64,000 nucleotides of DNA from Burkholderiaceae bacterium (GCA_017856435.1 JAFMFB010000011.1:1-64000); one strand, 5' to 3'; counted from the first letter of the stretch, positions 30,694 through 42,195 are shown. Notes: a model not told the origin generated them from the sequence alone. Program-made: numbers and translations.

Positions 30694-31842
30694 ATGTCTG
30701 CTTGGGTCCTGCCGGATCACATTGCCGATATTTTGCCCTCCGAGGCGCGGCACATCGAAGAACTGAGACGTAGCCTGCTGGATACAGCTCGTGGCTATGG
30801 CTATGAATTGGTGATGCCGCCGATGCTGGAACACCTGGAATCGTTGCTCACGGGTACCGGACAGGCACTTAACCTGCGCACATTCAAGCTGGTCGATCAG
30901 GCCTCGGGCCGATCGCTTGGCCTGCGAGCTGACTGTACCCCTCAGGTGGCGCGCATAGATGCCCATTTACTGAACCGACAAGGTGTGGCAAGGCTCTGTT
31001 ACAGCGGTTCTGTGCTCCATACCCGTCCTGCCAGCCCGCATGCATCGCGCGAGCCGCTACAGTTTGGTGCAGAAATTTACGGACATGCAGGGGCCGAGGC
31101 TGATCTTGAAATTTTGCAGCTTGGACTCGATAGCCTCAAGGCCGCCCAATTGTCTAACCTGATTGTCGATCTGGCTGATGTTCGTGTTGCCAATTCCCTT
31201 CTGCAGAACTGTGCCGCCGATGCCACCTTGAAAATGCAGATCTTCGATGCTTTGGCTGCCAAAAATAGCCCGGCCCTCAAGCAGTTGACTCAGTCCTTGC
31301 CTGAAACTACCCGCCAGGCCCTGCAGGAACTGCCTTCTCTGTATGGCGATTTAGGTGTGCTTGATCGTGCCGAACGGGTCTTGCCTGCATCAAGTGAAAT
31401 CAAGGCGGCCTTGGACAATCTGCGCTGGTTGGCGCGACACATTGCGGATTATCCAGTCAGCATTGACCTGGCCGACCTTGGTGGCTATACCTATTACAGC
31501 GGCATGCGCTTCTCCGTTTATTCATCGGGCGCTGGCGAAGCTCTTCTGAGGGGTGGCCGTTACGATGAAGTGGGGTCAGCCTTTGGGCGCAAGCGCCCCG
31601 CGGTCGGCTTCAGTCTTGATATCAAGTCACTGGTCGGTGTGGTCGCCCCGCGGGCTTTGCGTGCTGCCATTCGTGCCCCATGGAGTGAATCTGCCAACCT
31701 CAGACAGGTGATCGCTCGCCTGCGTGCCCAGGGTGAAACCGTGGTGTGCATCATGCCTGGTCATGAAAGCGAAATTGATGAATTCCACTGTGACCGAGAA
31801 ATTGTTGAGATTTCAGGCCAGTGGGTCTTACAGGCTATTTAA
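30694..31842 (+). CDS. hisZ: ATP phosphoribosyltransferase regulatory subunit HisZ
   Basis: A catalytically inactive histidyl-tRNA-synthetase paralogue of 382 residues. With the short form of HisG it makes the allosteric first enzyme of histidine synthesis. It keeps class II folds ([67 protein letters not shown]) but lacks the C-terminal anticodon-binding domain of HisS. Presence of HisZ implies a short HisG elsewhere. Placement next to purA is common in Burkholderiales. Confidence 0.94.
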   Translation: MSAWVLPDHIADILPSEARHIEELRRSLLDTARGYGYELVMPPMLEHLESLLTGTGQALNLRTFKLVDQASGRSLGLRADCTPQVARIDAHLLNRQGVARLCYSGSVLHTRPASPHASREPLQFGAEIYGHAGAEADLEILQLGLDSLKAAQLSNLIVDLADVRVANSLLQNCAADATLKMQIFDALAAKNSPALKQLTQSLPETTRQALQELPSLYGDLGVLDRAERVLPASSEIKAALDNLRWLARHIADYPVSIDLADLGGYTYYSGMRFSVYSSGAGEALLRGGRYDEVGSAFGRKRPAVGFSLDIKSLVGVVAPRALRAAIRAPWSESANLRQVIARLRAQGETVVCIMPGHESEIDEFHCDREIVEISGQWVLQAI

Positions 31843-33228
<1,386 letters not shown>

Positions 33229-33237
33229 ATGAACTTC

Positions 33238-33263
33238 AAAGCCTGCCTTGCGCAGGCTTTTTT
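33238..33263 (+). terminator. Rho-independent terminator after purA
   Basis: GCCTGC and GCAGGC form a perfect six-base-pair GC-rich stem around a CTTGC loop. Three flanking A-T pairs extend it, and six T residues follow at 33258-33263. This is the clearest terminator in the window. It closes the long co-directional run that begins at ndk. Confidence 0.88.
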
Positions 33264-33283
33264 CACCCACCGAGGACTGACCT

Positions 33284-33808
33284 ATGTTGACTGAAGATGG
33301 CAAGCATCTCTATGTGAGTTACGACGAATACCACAACCAGATCGAAAAACTGGCTATCAAAATCCATCAATCCGGCTGGGACTTTGAAACCATTCTCTGT
33401 CTGGCCCGAGGAGGGATGCGGCCAGGCGATGCACTCTCGCGCATTTTCAAAAAACCGCTCGCCATCATCTCCACCAGTTCCTACCGCGCCGAAGGCGGCA
33501 CGCTCAGGGGTCAGCTCGACATTGCCAAATACATCACAACGCCCCAAGCCAATATTGCTGGTCGCTTGTTGCTGGTGGACGATCTGGCAGACAGCGGCTA
33601 CACCATGAAGGCAGTCATCCAGATGCTGCGGGAAAATTATCCTGCCATTACCGAGATGCGGTCTGCCGTCCTGTGGACCAAGGCTAGCTCTATTTTCGAA
33701 GCAGATTACTCGGTGGAGCACTTGAACACCAATCCCTGGATCCATCAGCCTTTTGAGCGCTATGACCAATTGTCGATCTCTGATTTGCTGATCAAATGGA
33801 AGGTCTGA
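33284..33808 (+). CDS. Purine-type phosphoribosyltransferase
   Basis: A type I phosphoribosyltransferase of 174 residues. The PRPP-binding signature is LLLVDDLADSGYT. An N-terminal block LCLARGGMRPGDALSR and the sequence YRAEGGTLRGQLDIAKYI resemble hypoxanthine or xanthine-guanine phosphoribosyltransferases. The probable role is purine salvage (base plus PRPP to nucleotide). Position right after purA supports that. Exact base preference cannot be read. It lies beyond the purA terminator, so it needs its own promoter or read-through. Confidence 0.85.
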   Translation: MLTEDGKHLYVSYDEYHNQIEKLAIKIHQSGWDFETILCLARGGMRPGDALSRIFKKPLAIISTSSYRAEGGTLRGQLDIAKYITTPQANIAGRLLLVDDLADSGYTMKAVIQMLRENYPAITEMRSAVLWTKASSIFEADYSVEHLNTNPWIHQPFERYDQLSISDLLIKWKV

Positions 33809-33830
33809 CGATCATTCTTAAAGAGATTTG

Positions 33831-33847
33831 ACTGGTAAGTCCCTAGT
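33831..33847 (+). promoter_or_regulatory. Operator-like element upstream of metC-like gene
   Basis: ACTGGTAAGTCCCTAGT lies 24 bases before the ATG at 33872. Its last 14 bases (GGTAAGTCCCTAGT) are identical to a site upstream of the LivK-type gene at 42234-42247. There the element is a perfect palindrome; here one half is degenerate. A TCTTAAA-like stretch also precedes both copies. Probable binding site for a shared regulator, by inference. Confidence 0.5.
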
Positions 33848-33871
33848 GACCTCGCATCTCCAGGATCCGGC

Positions 33872-35074
33872 ATGAGCGAAAAGATTACCCGTCTTATTCA
33901 CCACCCCTACGAAGCGCCGACGGGTTTTCAGTCCCCGCAGGTCGGGATCTTCAAGGCCTCCACAGTCATTTTTCCGAATGTGGCGGCCTTGCGCAGCCGA
34001 GATTGGCGATTCAAATCGGGCTATACCTATGGCTTGCACGGTACGCCCAGCACCTTTGTCCTGGAAGAGCGGCTGGCAGCGCTGGAGGGTGGCGCCCAGT
34101 GCCTGTTGACACCCAGCGGCTTGTCGTCCATTGCCTGTGTCAGCCTGTCTTTGCTCCGTCATGGTGATGAGGTCCTCATTCCTGACAATGCCTATGGTCC
34201 CAACAAGGCCTTGGCGCTGGGCGAGTTGTCCCACTGGGGAATTAGCCATCAGTTTTACGATCCCATGAACCCTGCTGACTTGGTTGGCAGGATTAGCGCA
34301 AGAACCAGGCTGGTCTGGCTGGAAGCACCAGGATCGGTCACCATGGAATTTCCTGATTTGATTGAACTGGTGCGTTGTTGTCGTGAAAAAGGGATCACGA
34401 CGGCTCTGGACAATACCTGGGGCGCTGGTTTGGCCTTCCAGCCATTTGAGCTGGGGCACGGACTTGGGGTCGATATCTCGATCCAGGCCCTGACTAAATA
34501 CCCATCGGGTGGGGGTGATGTGCTGATGGGCAGCGTGATCACCCGTGACGAAAAACTGCACCTGCTACTCAAACAAACCCATATGCGCCTGGGTCTGGGC
34601 GTGGGTGCGAATGACGTTGAGGCGATCCTGCGTGCATTGCCGAGTATCGAATTGCGCTATTTGGCACATGATCAGTCGGCCCGCCAATTGGCGCGCTGGT
34701 GTGAACAGCGTGATGAAATTGCGCAGGTGCTGCACCCGGCATTGCCGGGGTCACCTGGACACAAGCATTGGAAGGCCGTATGCACGGTCGGCGGAGGACG
34801 GGCGGCGGGACTCTTCAGCATTATTCTGAAAGATCGCTACAACCAGGCGCAGGTGGATCGTTTTTGCGATTCACTGTCTCTTTTTAAATTGGGTTACAGC
34901 TGGGGTGGCCCTATCAGCCTGGTGGTCCCCTATGACCTGGCCGCCATGCGATCGGTCAGGCCTAAGCATCTGACCGCTGGCACAGTGGTGCGATTTTCAG
35001 TGGGCTTGGAGCATGTGGCTGATCTTGAACAGGATCTGGCCCAAGCTCTTGACCGGGCCCTGACAAGTTCGTAG
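33872..35074 (+). CDS. metC: Cystathionine beta-lyase-like PLP enzyme
   Basis: Cys/Met-metabolism PLP-dependent enzyme of 400 residues. The Schiff-base lysine is K209 in SIQALTKYPSGGGDVLMGS. Other family blocks are YGLHGTPSTFVLEERLAALEGG, LTPSGLSSIACVSLSLLRHGDEVLIPDNAYGP and VTALDNTWGAG-like TTALDNTWGAGLAF. The C-terminal GLEHVADLEQDLAQAL closes the fold. The TKYPSGGGDVLMG signature favours cystathionine beta-lyase, cleaving cystathionine to homocysteine. Related gamma-synthases or lyases cannot be excluded. It is monocistronic and convergent with ggt. Confidence 0.85.
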   Translation: MSEKITRLIHHPYEAPTGFQSPQVGIFKASTVIFPNVAALRSRDWRFKSGYTYGLHGTPSTFVLEERLAALEGGAQCLLTPSGLSSIACVSLSLLRHGDEVLIPDNAYGPNKALALGELSHWGISHQFYDPMNPADLVGRISARTRLVWLEAPGSVTMEFPDLIELVRCCREKGITTALDNTWGAGLAFQPFELGHGLGVDISIQALTKYPSGGGDVLMGSVITRDEKLHLLLKQTHMRLGLGVGANDVEAILRALPSIELRYLAHDQSARQLARWCEQRDEIAQVLHPALPGSPGHKHWKAVCTVGGGRAAGLFSIILKDRYNQAQVDRFCDSLSLFKLGYSWGGPISLVVPYDLAAMRSVRPKHLTAGTVVRFSVGLEHVADLEQDLAQALDRALTSS

Positions 35075-35139
35075 CCTCACATCGGGCAGTCTGTGCAGTG
35101 TCGGAATGATCGCTGCGACTCATCAGCTTGACCCTGGCG

Positions 35140-36738
35140 CTAGATCCCGACCGGGTATCCGTCCTTGCGATGATCAGAGGCGGCAATGTACCCCCCTTCG
35201 GTTTTCATGGCCAACTGGGCGCATCCGTATTCGGTATCAAAGCGGGGCGAAACTTTGACCGGGTGGCCACGTTCTATCAGTCCTTGGATGGCTTGCGGGT
35301 TGAAGTTCCATTCAACCGCCACACCATGGTTGTCGTCCATGACGCGCCAGCGCGGCGCATCGCTGACGGCTTGCGGATTCTGGTTGTGGTCGGCGATCCG
35401 GGTGCTGACCTGAACATGTCCCTGAGCCTGCATCGACCCCCCCATCACACCAAAACTCATCAGGGGTTGCTTGGCACGGGTAAGAAATCCCGGAATGATG
35501 GTATGAAAAGGCCGTTTGTTGGGGGCAACCTGGTTGGGGTGCCCGTCCTTGAGGGTAAAGCCCCAGCCCCGGTTGTGCAGGGCAATGCCGGTACCTGGCA
35601 CGACAACCCCCGAGCCAAAGCCCTTGAAGTTGGATTGAATGAATGAAATCATCATGCCGTTTTTATCGGCTGCTGTCAGATACACCGTACCCCCACTGTG
35701 GGGGTGTCCAGGCCTGGGTGCGCTGGCACGCTTGGGGTCAATCAACCGGGCACGTTCTGCAAGATAGTCAGGGTTAAGCAGGTCACTGCCAGAGACCTGC
35801 TTCATGAAGTTTGGATCACCCACATAGGCCTGCATATCGGCAAATGCAAGTTTCATCGCCTCAATTTGAAGGTGGTGGGAAAGAGCTGTATCCAAGCCCG
35901 CAGATTTCAGGTCCAGCTGGTCCAGCATCCCCAGTGCCATCAGCGCCCCGATGCCCTGGCCGCTGGGTCCGATTTCGTGCAATGTGAGGTCGCGGTATTG
36001 GACCGAGATTGGCTCAACCCAGTCACATTGGTGTGCGGCCAGATCGTTCTCGTCAATGGCTCCGCCGGTGGTCCGGGCGTGATCGGCAATGGCTTTGGCC
36101 AATTCTCCGCGGTAAAAGGCCTCACCCTTTGTTTTGGCAATCAGTTCAAGCGTCTTGGCTTGGCCCGGACAGATGAAACGCTCCCCTGGGAGCGGAGCTC
36201 GTCCATGAGGTGCAAAGGCTTCCCGATACCCTGGCTGTGTCGACAGCTCGCCCACCTGCGCTTGCCACTGGCGGTGCACTGTGGGTGAAACTAGATAACC
36301 GTCGTTGGCATAGCGCAGAGCAGGCTCAAAAAGATCGTGGAATGGCAGTTTGCCAAACCGTTCGGAAAGGGCGCGCCAGGCAGACACTGTGCCCGGGACA
36401 GTCACCGAATCCCACCCGCGGGCAGGATTGGACTGGTATTTTGAGAAATAGTCGGGTGTCCAGCGTCTGGGCGCCCGACCACTGGCATTGAGGCCATGCA
36501 TGCGTTGGCCGTCCCAAAGAATGGCAAAGGCATCGCCACCGATGCCATTCATACAGGGCTCGACCACAGTCAGGGTGATGGCTGTGGCCAGGGCTGCATC
36601 CACCGCGTTACCCCCTTGGGCAAACATCAAGAGCCCGGCGGCGCTAGCCAGGGGTTGCGAGGTACTGACCACATTGGCGGCCAGCAGCGGCATGCGCTGT
36701 GAGGTGTAGGGGAAATCCCAAAAATTACCTGTACTCAT
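35140..36738 (-). CDS. Gamma-glutamyltransferase family protein without signal peptide
   Basis: An Ntn-hydrolase of 532 residues, normally self-cleaved into two subunits. The predicted nucleophile after cleavage is T351 in HPHSGGTVYLTAADKNGMM. Upstream are ASAAGLLMFAQGGNAVDAALATAITLTVVEP and GIGGDAFAI, the usual N-terminal signature. Downstream are SFIQSNFKGFGSGVV and MSFGVMGGSMQAQGHVQ. No signal peptide is seen at the chosen ATG or at the alternative ATG 15 codons later. So a cytoplasmic location is likely, unlike E. coli Ggt. The substrate may be glutathione or another gamma-glutamyl amide. Confidence 0.88.
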   Translation of the reverse strand: MSTGNFWDFPYTSQRMPLLAANVVSTSQPLASAAGLLMFAQGGNAVDAALATAITLTVVEPCMNGIGGDAFAILWDGQRMHGLNASGRAPRRWTPDYFSKYQSNPARGWDSVTVPGTVSAWRALSERFGKLPFHDLFEPALRYANDGYLVSPTVHRQWQAQVGELSTQPGYREAFAPHGRAPLPGERFICPGQAKTLELIAKTKGEAFYRGELAKAIADHARTTGGAIDENDLAAHQCDWVEPISVQYRDLTLHEIGPSGQGIGALMALGMLDQLDLKSAGLDTALSHHLQIEAMKLAFADMQAYVGDPNFMKQVSGSDLLNPDYLAERARLIDPKRASAPRPGHPHSGGTVYLTAADKNGMMISFIQSNFKGFGSGVVVPGTGIALHNRGWGFTLKDGHPNQVAPNKRPFHTIIPGFLTRAKQPLMSFGVMGGSMQAQGHVQVSTRIADHNQNPQAVSDAPRWRVMDDNHGVAVEWNFNPQAIQGLIERGHPVKVSPRFDTEYGCAQLAMKTEGGYIAASDHRKDGYPVGI

Positions 36739-36905
36739 CAGTGGGCGACATTGAAACAGTGGTTACGAATGGCTAGCTGGTTCCATGCACTCAAAAATGG
36801 AAGAGCCGATGGCGCCATGCACCGATCAGCCACTTGCTAGGAAGAGTGGAATCCAGCCGAAAAAAAATTGAACGCGAGGCTTTGCAGAGCAATCAGTCGT
36901 GGCTG

Positions 36906-37694
36906 CTATTCGATCTTAGCCTTGGCGCGCAAGTCTTCCTGGAATTTCAGCAGTTTTTGCTGCTGTAACTGCTGGCTGATTTGGGGTTTCAGGTCTTCGA
37001 GTTTTGGGAGTTGGGCATCACGTACATCATCCAGTCGGATGACGTGCCAACCAAATTGGCTTTTGACGGGCGTTTCAGTGACCTTGCCCTTGGCCAGTTT
37101 GACCATGGCTTCTGAAAATTCTTTGACATAACTGCTGGCAGCCGCCCAATCAAGGTCACCGCCGTTAGCACCAGAACCTGGATCCTTGGATTGTTTCTTG
37201 GCGATGTCTTCAAACTTGCCCCCCTTTTTGAGGGAGGCAATGATGCTCTTTGCCTGCTCTTCCTTTTCGACCAGGATATGGCGAGCGCGGTATTCCTTGC
37301 CACTGTTGTCAGCGACAAACTTGTCGTACTCGCCTTTGATGTCAGCGTCAGTAACAGGATTGTTTTTCTGAAAGGTGGCAAACAACTCACGAATCAGTAT
37401 GGCCTGGCGGGTTAACTCCATTTGGGTCTTGAAGTCCTCAGTAGCGTCCAGACCCAGCCGCTGAGCCTCTTGCATGAAGAGCTCACGTGCGATGACCTCT
37501 TCCTTGATCTGCCCCATCATCTCAGGGGCAACCGGACGCCCGGAGCGTGCAAGTTGCTGGGCCAGGGCATCCACGCGTGACATGGGAACTGGCTTGCCAT
37601 TGACGATGGCTACATTCTGGGCTAACACAGGCAGTGTAAAAGTGGTCAGCAGGGTGGAAGTTAGTAGTACCAGCGGTAGTTTTAGTTTCATCAT
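36906..37694 (-). CDS. Periplasmic parvulin-type peptidyl-prolyl isomerase
   Basis: A 262-residue PpiC/SurA-like protein. An N-terminal signal peptide (KLKLPLVLLTSTLLTTFTLPVLAQN) is followed by a SurA_N-like helical region (NGKPVPMSRVDALAQQLARSG...MGQIKEEVIARELFMQEAQRLG). One rotamase domain follows: YRARHILVEKEEQAKSIIASLKKGG, DPGSGANGGDLDW and TPVKSQFGWHVIRLDDVR. It probably assists folding of exported proteins. The double ATG at 37691/37694 has AGGA upstream and is preferred to an earlier in-frame start. It is the last gene of the selO-msrB-yciB-bolA-ppi series. A stretch of eight T residues on this strand (36860-36867) lies downstream without a clear stem. Confidence 0.92.
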   Translation of the reverse strand: MMKLKLPLVLLTSTLLTTFTLPVLAQNVAIVNGKPVPMSRVDALAQQLARSGRPVAPEMMGQIKEEVIARELFMQEAQRLGLDATEDFKTQMELTRQAILIRELFATFQKNNPVTDADIKGEYDKFVADNSGKEYRARHILVEKEEQAKSIIASLKKGGKFEDIAKKQSKDPGSGANGGDLDWAAASSYVKEFSEAMVKLAKGKVTETPVKSQFGWHVIRLDDVRDAQLPKLEDLKPQISQQLQQQKLLKFQEDLRAKAKIE

Positions 37695-37730
37695 GAATCC
37701 TGGGAATTGAGTAAACAAGAAAAGTGACTA

Positions 37731-38003
37731 TCAGGTGATATCAATGGCAATCGCATGAACACCTTGATCGATAAATTCCTGCAGCGCATCATACACAAGG
37801 CGGTGGCGTGCCACACGGGTTTTTTCGGCAAACAGAGGCGAAGAAATTTTTACCCTGAAATGTGTGCCCATGCCTGTGTCATTGGCGCCGGTATGACCTG
37901 CGTGCTGGTAACTTTCATCAATCACCTCAAGCTGTGTGGGGCGCAACTGGCGTTGCAGCGATTCAGCCATACGTTGGGCAAGCTCCTGAGGTTCACTGGT
38001 CAT
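37731..38003 (-). CDS. BolA family protein
   Basis: A 90-residue BolA/IbaG-type protein. The chain has the usual small alpha-beta fold motifs: [46 protein letters not shown] and the closing VHAIAIDI. BolA proteins pair with monothiol glutaredoxins and are linked to Fe-S handling and envelope stress. The ATG at 38003 overlaps the yciB stop (ATGA), showing translational coupling. The pairing yciB-bolA-ppi is common in Burkholderiales. Confidence 0.92.
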   Translation of the reverse strand: MTSEPQELAQRMAESLQRQLRPTQLEVIDESYQHAGHTGANDTGMGTHFRVKISSPLFAEKTRVARHRLVYDALQEFIDQGVHAIAIDIT

Positions 38004-38542
38004 GAGCGTTCCGTCGGGGCTGGTTTGAGATGTCTTGCAATGTAAAAACCCTGGCCCACGAGGAAAATCAGGGGAAACACATAACCCCACAACTTGAAGT
38101 TGACCCAGTCCTCGGTGGAATAAAAGCTTGCCACAAAGGCATTGATCCCAGACATGAAGGCGCAGTAAGCAATCCAGGCAAGATTCAGCCGGTGCCACAC
38201 GCCACTGGGCAACTCAATCTGGCTACCCAATAGAAGGTGCAAAATGTTTTTGCGCATCCCCCACAGTGCCACCCCCAGGGCAATGGCCATAGCGGCGTAG
38301 AGCACGGTAGGTTTCCATTTGATGAAGCGATCATCATGCAAGAGCAGCGTCAGCGCACCAAACAGGAGGATCATCACCAGAGTGACCTTGTGCATGATTT
38401 GAAGTTTGCGGTCGATCAGGTAGATCAAGGTCATCTGAACGACGGTTGCTGCCATCAGCACCGCCGTGGCCAGATAAATATCCTGCATTTTGTAGGCGAT
38501 AAAAAATAGCAGGATTGGAAAAAAATCGATCAGGATCTTCAT
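38000..38542 (-). CDS. yciB: Inner membrane protein YciB (intracellular septation protein A family)
   Basis: A 180-residue polytopic protein with about five transmembrane helices. The start [29 protein letters not shown] is the family signature. Later blocks are [55 protein letters not shown] and [29 protein letters not shown]. YciB is involved in cell-envelope integrity and septation. It starts 36 bases after the msrB stop and is coupled to bolA. Confidence 0.95.
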   Translation of the reverse strand: MKILIDFFPILLFFIAYKMQDIYLATAVLMAATVVQMTLIYLIDRKLQIMHKVTLVMILLFGALTLLLHDDRFIKWKPTVLYAAMAIALGVALWGMRKNILHLLLGSQIELPSGVWHRLNLAWIAYCAFMSGINAFVASFYSTEDWVNFKLWGYVFPLIFLVGQGFYIARHLKPAPTERS

Positions 38543-38577
38543 GAATCAAAAAAAATGTTGGAGCCAACGCCGCTCAG

Positions 38578-38985
38578 TTAGGGTTTGTGCTCAAGGGCGG
38601 CCGAGTTCATGCAATAGCGAAGACCGGTGGGTTGGGGGCCGTCGTCAAAGACATGACCCAGATGGGCGCCGCAGCTTGCGCAGACTGTTTCTGTTCGAAT
38701 CATGCCGTGAGTGGTATCTCGTCGCTCCTCAATGGCTTCAGGCGAAGAGGCTTGGGAAAAACTAGGCCAGCCGCATCCCGCATCAAACTTGGTATCGGCC
38801 TCGAACAAACGGGCACCGCAACAGATGCAAGCGTAATGGCCGGGCTTCCAGAAATTGGCGTAGCGTCCGCTGTAAGGGCGCTCAGTGGCCGCATATCGGG
38901 TGACAAGAAAAGCCGAAGGCTCGGCCTTTTTGCTGGCTAGCAAGGTTTGCCATTCGGGATCGGTTTTTTGGACTGGGTAGCTCAT
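38578..38985 (-). CDS. msrB: Peptide-methionine (R)-S-oxide reductase
   Basis: A 135-residue MsrB that repairs methionine-R-sulfoxide. Zinc is bound by C53/C56 (CICCG) and C102/C105 (CASCG). The catalytic cysteine is C125 in [18 protein letters not shown] and [10 protein letters not shown] complete the family pattern. The ATG at 38985 overlaps the selO stop (ATGA). No resolving cysteine close to the N-terminus replaces the usual one with certainty. Confidence 0.96.
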   Translation of the reverse strand: MSYPVQKTDPEWQTLLASKKAEPSAFLVTRYAATERPYSGRYANFWKPGHYACICCGARLFEADTKFDAGCGWPSFSQASSPEAIEERRDTTHGMIRTETVCASCGAHLGHVFDDGPQPTGLRYCMNSAALEHKP

Positions 38986-40451
38986 GATGAACAACTGATT
39001 TCAATGGAAGAAGCCCAATCTGGGGGGAAACCCGCCATGTGTTCCAGCGAGGGGTGTTCGTCGTAGGGATTTTCCAATACCTGCAGCAGCTGCGCTACCG
39101 AGGAATAGTCGCCCTGGCTGGCCTGACGAATCGCCGCTTCACCCAGATAGTTCCTCAGCACAAACTTCGGGTTGGTGCGCAACATGAGTGAGGTGACCCG
39201 TGCATGATCTTCCTTCTCAAGGCGTCTTTGGTAGGTGGTCAGCCAGTCATTGATTCCCGCTGGGTCGATAAATAGATCGCGCACAGAGCGATGATCGTTG
39301 TCAGCGATGCAATGACTGAGGCGACGCCAGAAAATTGTGTAGTCTGTTCCTTCTCGGGCCAGAAGCTGGAGCGCTGCATCGATCAACAAGCGGTCTTCAT
39401 GGGTAGGAGACTGAAGGCCCAGCTTGGCCCCCAGATTGGCCAGCAGGGCTTCGGAGAAATCCTGCTTGAAGGGCTCCAGGGCTGCAAGGGCTGCATCCTG
39501 GTCGTTGATCAGGGGCAGCAGTGCCTCGGCGAGGCAATGCAGGTTCCAGTAGGCCACACTGGGTTGACGGTTAAAGGCGTAACGGCCCTGGGTGTCGGAG
39601 TGATTGCAGATGTGGGCCGGTTGGTAGGCGTCGAGGAATTGAAATGGACCATAGTCCAGCGTCAGCCCAAGAATGCTCATGTTGTCGGTATTCATCACGC
39701 CATGACAAAAGCCAATAGCCTGCCAGTGCGCCAGCAGTACCGCTGTTCGCTGACTGACCTCTTGCAGGAGGGCAGCGTAAGGCTGTTCTTTCCCAAGGCA
39801 ATTGGGGTAATACCGTGAAATCACATAGTCAGCCAGGTGGCGCAAAGACTCATAGTCACCCTGGCTGGCGAAATGCTCGAAATGACCAAATCGAATGAAC
39901 GAAGGGGCTACGCGGGTGACGACCGCTGCTGTCTCCATGACTTCCCGTCGAACTGGCGAATCAGAGCCCGTGACGCAAAGAGCCCGCGTGGTGGGAATGC
40001 CCAACCCATGCATTGCCTCGCTGCACAAAAACTCTCGAATGCTTGAGCGCAGAACGGCACGCCCATCGCCCATACGGGAGTAGGGGGTGCGGCCACTACC
40101 CTTGAGCTGGATTTCCCAGCCCTCCTCGGTTTCGCCGAGCAGCAGAGCGCGTCCGTCGCCAAGCTGACCCGCCCAGACACCAAACTGGTGGCCGCTGTAC
40201 ACAGTGCTGATAGGCTGGCTGCCAGCCAAAGGCTGATTGCCGCTCAGAGCCTCCAGAAGGTCGGGATGTGACAAGGCCTCGTCATCCAGTCCCAGCAGGC
40301 TGGCCACACTGGCACTTCGCGCCACCCAGTAGGGGTCGAGCAGAGGCTGAGGTGGCAATTCTGTAAAAAAGTTCTCACCCAGCCGGGCATAGCCAGTCTG
40401 CCAGCGCAGACCTGCATCAAAAGCCAAAGGGGCGTGGGTCACAGAATTCAT
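38982..40451 (-). CDS. selO: Protein adenylyltransferase SelO (YdiU family)
   Basis: A pseudokinase-fold enzyme of 489 residues that transfers AMP to hydroxyl side chains of target proteins in the redox response. Family blocks are [80 protein letters not shown] and [21 protein letters not shown]. The C-terminus is EISCSS: cysteine stands where eukaryotic SelO has selenocysteine. The start at 40451 (MNSVTHAP) lacks a strong ribosome site. Upstream in-frame ATG codons exist but have no conserved sequence. Coupled to msrB. Confidence 0.93.
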   Translation of the reverse strand: MNSVTHAPLAFDAGLRWQTGYARLGENFFTELPPQPLLDPYWVARSASVASLLGLDDEALSHPDLLEALSGNQPLAGSQPISTVYSGHQFGVWAGQLGDGRALLLGETEEGWEIQLKGSGRTPYSRMGDGRAVLRSSIREFLCSEAMHGLGIPTTRALCVTGSDSPVRREVMETAAVVTRVAPSFIRFGHFEHFASQGDYESLRHLADYVISRYYPNCLGKEQPYAALLQEVSQRTAVLLAHWQAIGFCHGVMNTDNMSILGLTLDYGPFQFLDAYQPAHICNHSDTQGRYAFNRQPSVAYWNLHCLAEALLPLINDQDAALAALEPFKQDFSEALLANLGAKLGLQSPTHEDRLLIDAALQLLAREGTDYTIFWRRLSHCIADNDHRSVRDLFIDPAGINDWLTTYQRRLEKEDHARVTSLMLRTNPKFVLRNYLGEAAIRQASQGDYSSVAQLLQVLENPYDEHPSLEHMAGFPPDWASSIEISCSS

Positions 40452-40501
40452 GGGAGGATTGTCGCGCAGATGACAAGTACACATTGGCCGGAGGGTAAAA
40501 A

Positions 40502-40530
40502 CTGACTTTCCCGCACGAATGGGTGATACT
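40502..40530 (+). promoter_or_regulatory. Candidate sigma70 promoter for the acyl-CoA synthetase gene
   Basis: CTGACT at 40502-40507 and GATACT at 40525-40530 are separated by exactly 17 bases. Each matches four of six consensus positions. The site lies in the 115-base gap between selO and the ligase gene, whose ATG at 40567 has a good AAAGGAG site. Confidence 0.45.
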
Positions 40531-40566
40531 TGCTGCTTGTAGAGGAGCAAATAAAGGAGCCAAACA

Positions 40567-42195
40567 ATGCTTGGTCTGATGCAAAGCCAGCCATTATTGA
40601 TTTCATCCCTGATCGAATTTGCCCAACGCCACCATGGCGATGGAGAGATCGTGTCCAGGCGAGTTGAAGGGGATATCCACCGTTACACCTACCGCGTTCT
40701 GGCTTCTCGTTCACGACAAGTTGCCAACGCCCTGGATAGCCTGGGTCTTGCTTTCAGCGACCGCGTCGCCACCTTGGCCTGGAACGGTTACCGCCATCTG
40801 GAACTTTATTTTGGCGTGAGCGGGTCAGGGCGAGTGCTGCACACCATCAATCCGCGCCTGCATCCGGACCAAATTGCCTGGATCGCCAACCATGCCGAAG
40901 ACAGGGTGGTGTGTTTTGATATGAGTTTTTTGCCGATTATTCAGGCGGTCCATAGTAAATGTGCAAGCGTTGAACACTGGATAGCCCTGTGCGACCCGGA
41001 CAAGCTGCCCGCGGACAGCGGCATCCCGAATCTGAAAAGCTATGAGGCATGGATCGGGTCGCAAAAGGATCAGTTTGACTGGCCCCAGTTTGACGAGAAC
41101 TCGGCCTCCAGCATGTGCTACACAAGCGGCACCACAGGAAACCCCAAAGCCGCGCTCTACAGCCATCGGTCCACTCTCCTGCATGCCTACGCAGCGGCAT
41201 TGCCCGATGTGATGTGTATCAGTGCTCGGGACTCGATTCTGCCGGTCGTGCCCATGTTTCATGTCAATGCCTGGGGCATCCCCTATTCAGCTGCTTTGTG
41301 CGGCGCCAAGCTGGTTTTGCCAGGCCCAGCCCTGGATGGCAAATCAATTTATGAACTGATTGAAGCCGAAGGGGTCACTTACGCGGCTGGTGTACCGACC
41401 ATCTGGCAGATGCTGTTGGGTCACATGAAACCCGCTGGCCTCAAGTTCTCTGCCTTGCAGCGTACCGTGATAGGCGGCTCAGCCTGTCCGCCAGCCATGA
41501 TTCAGGCGTTCAAGGACGATTACGGTGTTGATGTCCTGCACGCCTGGGGCATGACCGAAATGAGCCCCCTTGGCACCGTTTGTACCCTGAAAAACAAGCA
41601 TCTCAAACTGGCCGAATCGGAACAAACGGAGATTCGACTCAAGCAGGGGCGTGCAATTTTTGGTGTTGATATGAAAATTGTCGGCGCCGATGGGCAGGAG
41701 CAGGCCTGGGACGGCCAGAGCTACGGCGACTTGCTGGTTCGTGGCCCCTGGATTCTGAGTGAGTACTTCAAGGGTGAGGGGGGAAACCCCCTGATTGACG
41801 GCTGGTTTCCCACCGGGGATGTGGCCACGATTGATCCTGACGGTTATATGCAGATTACCGATCGCAGCAAGGACGTGATCAAGTCGGGAGGCGAATGGAT
41901 CAGTTCGATCGATGTCGAGAACATTGCGATGGCCCACCCCGCCGTTGCCATGGCGGCTTGTATTGGCGTTGCCCATCCCAAATGGGATGAGCGGCCGATC
42001 GTGGTGGTTGTCGTGAAACCTGGCATGGAGCTAGGCCGTGAGGAACTTTTGAAGAGTTATGAGGGCAAGACAGCCAAATGGCAGATCCCGGATGATGTGA
42101 TCTTCGTGGACGCTATCCCTTTGGGGGCGACCGGCAAGATGCAAAAGATGAAATTGCGGGAATTGCTCAAGGATTACCGCCTCCCCGGACTATGA
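40567..42195 (+). CDS. Medium/long-chain acyl-CoA synthetase (AMP-forming)
   Basis: ANL-superfamily ligase of 542 residues that activates a carboxylic acid to its CoA thioester. The P-loop is [19 protein letters not shown]. Further blocks are [16 protein letters not shown] (adenine site), [35 protein letters not shown] (hinge) and [15 protein letters not shown] (catalytic lysine). These resemble the AlkK/FadD-like synthetases of Burkholderiales. The substrate is not readable. It precedes the LivKHMGF importer and beta-oxidation genes on the same strand, which suggests it activates the imported acid. Confidence 0.9.
   Translation: MLGLMQSQPLLISSLIEFAQRHHGDGEIVSRRVEGDIHRYTYRVLASRSRQVANALDSLGLAFSDRVATLAWNGYRHLELYFGVSGSGRVLHTINPRLHPDQIAWIANHAEDRVVCFDMSFLPIIQAVHSKCASVEHWIALCDPDKLPADSGIPNLKSYEAWIGSQKDQFDWPQFDENSASSMCYTSGTTGNPKAALYSHRSTLLHAYAAALPDVMCISARDSILPVVPMFHVNAWGIPYSAALCGAKLVLPGPALDGKSIYELIEAEGVTYAAGVPTIWQMLLGHMKPAGLKFSALQRTVIGGSACPPAMIQAFKDDYGVDVLHAWGMTEMSPLGTVCTLKNKHLKLAESEQTEIRLKQGRAIFGVDMKIVGADGQEQAWDGQSYGDLLVRGPWILSEYFKGEGGNPLIDGWFPTGDVATIDPDGYMQITDRSKDVIKSGGEWISSIDVENIAMAHPAVAMAACIGVAHPKWDERPIVVVVVKPGMELGREELLKSYEGKTAKWQIPDDVIFVDAIPLGATGKMQKMKLRELLKDYRLPGL

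Noticed and set aside
30694-31842. Second histidyl-tRNA synthetase
   Set aside because: The protein lacks the anticodon-binding domain and fits HisZ; hisS is at 22000-23313.
36809-36818. Perfect ten-base palindrome ATGGCGCCAT in the gap upstream of the ggt gene
   Set aside because: Short palindromes of this size are expected by chance, and no second copy was noticed.
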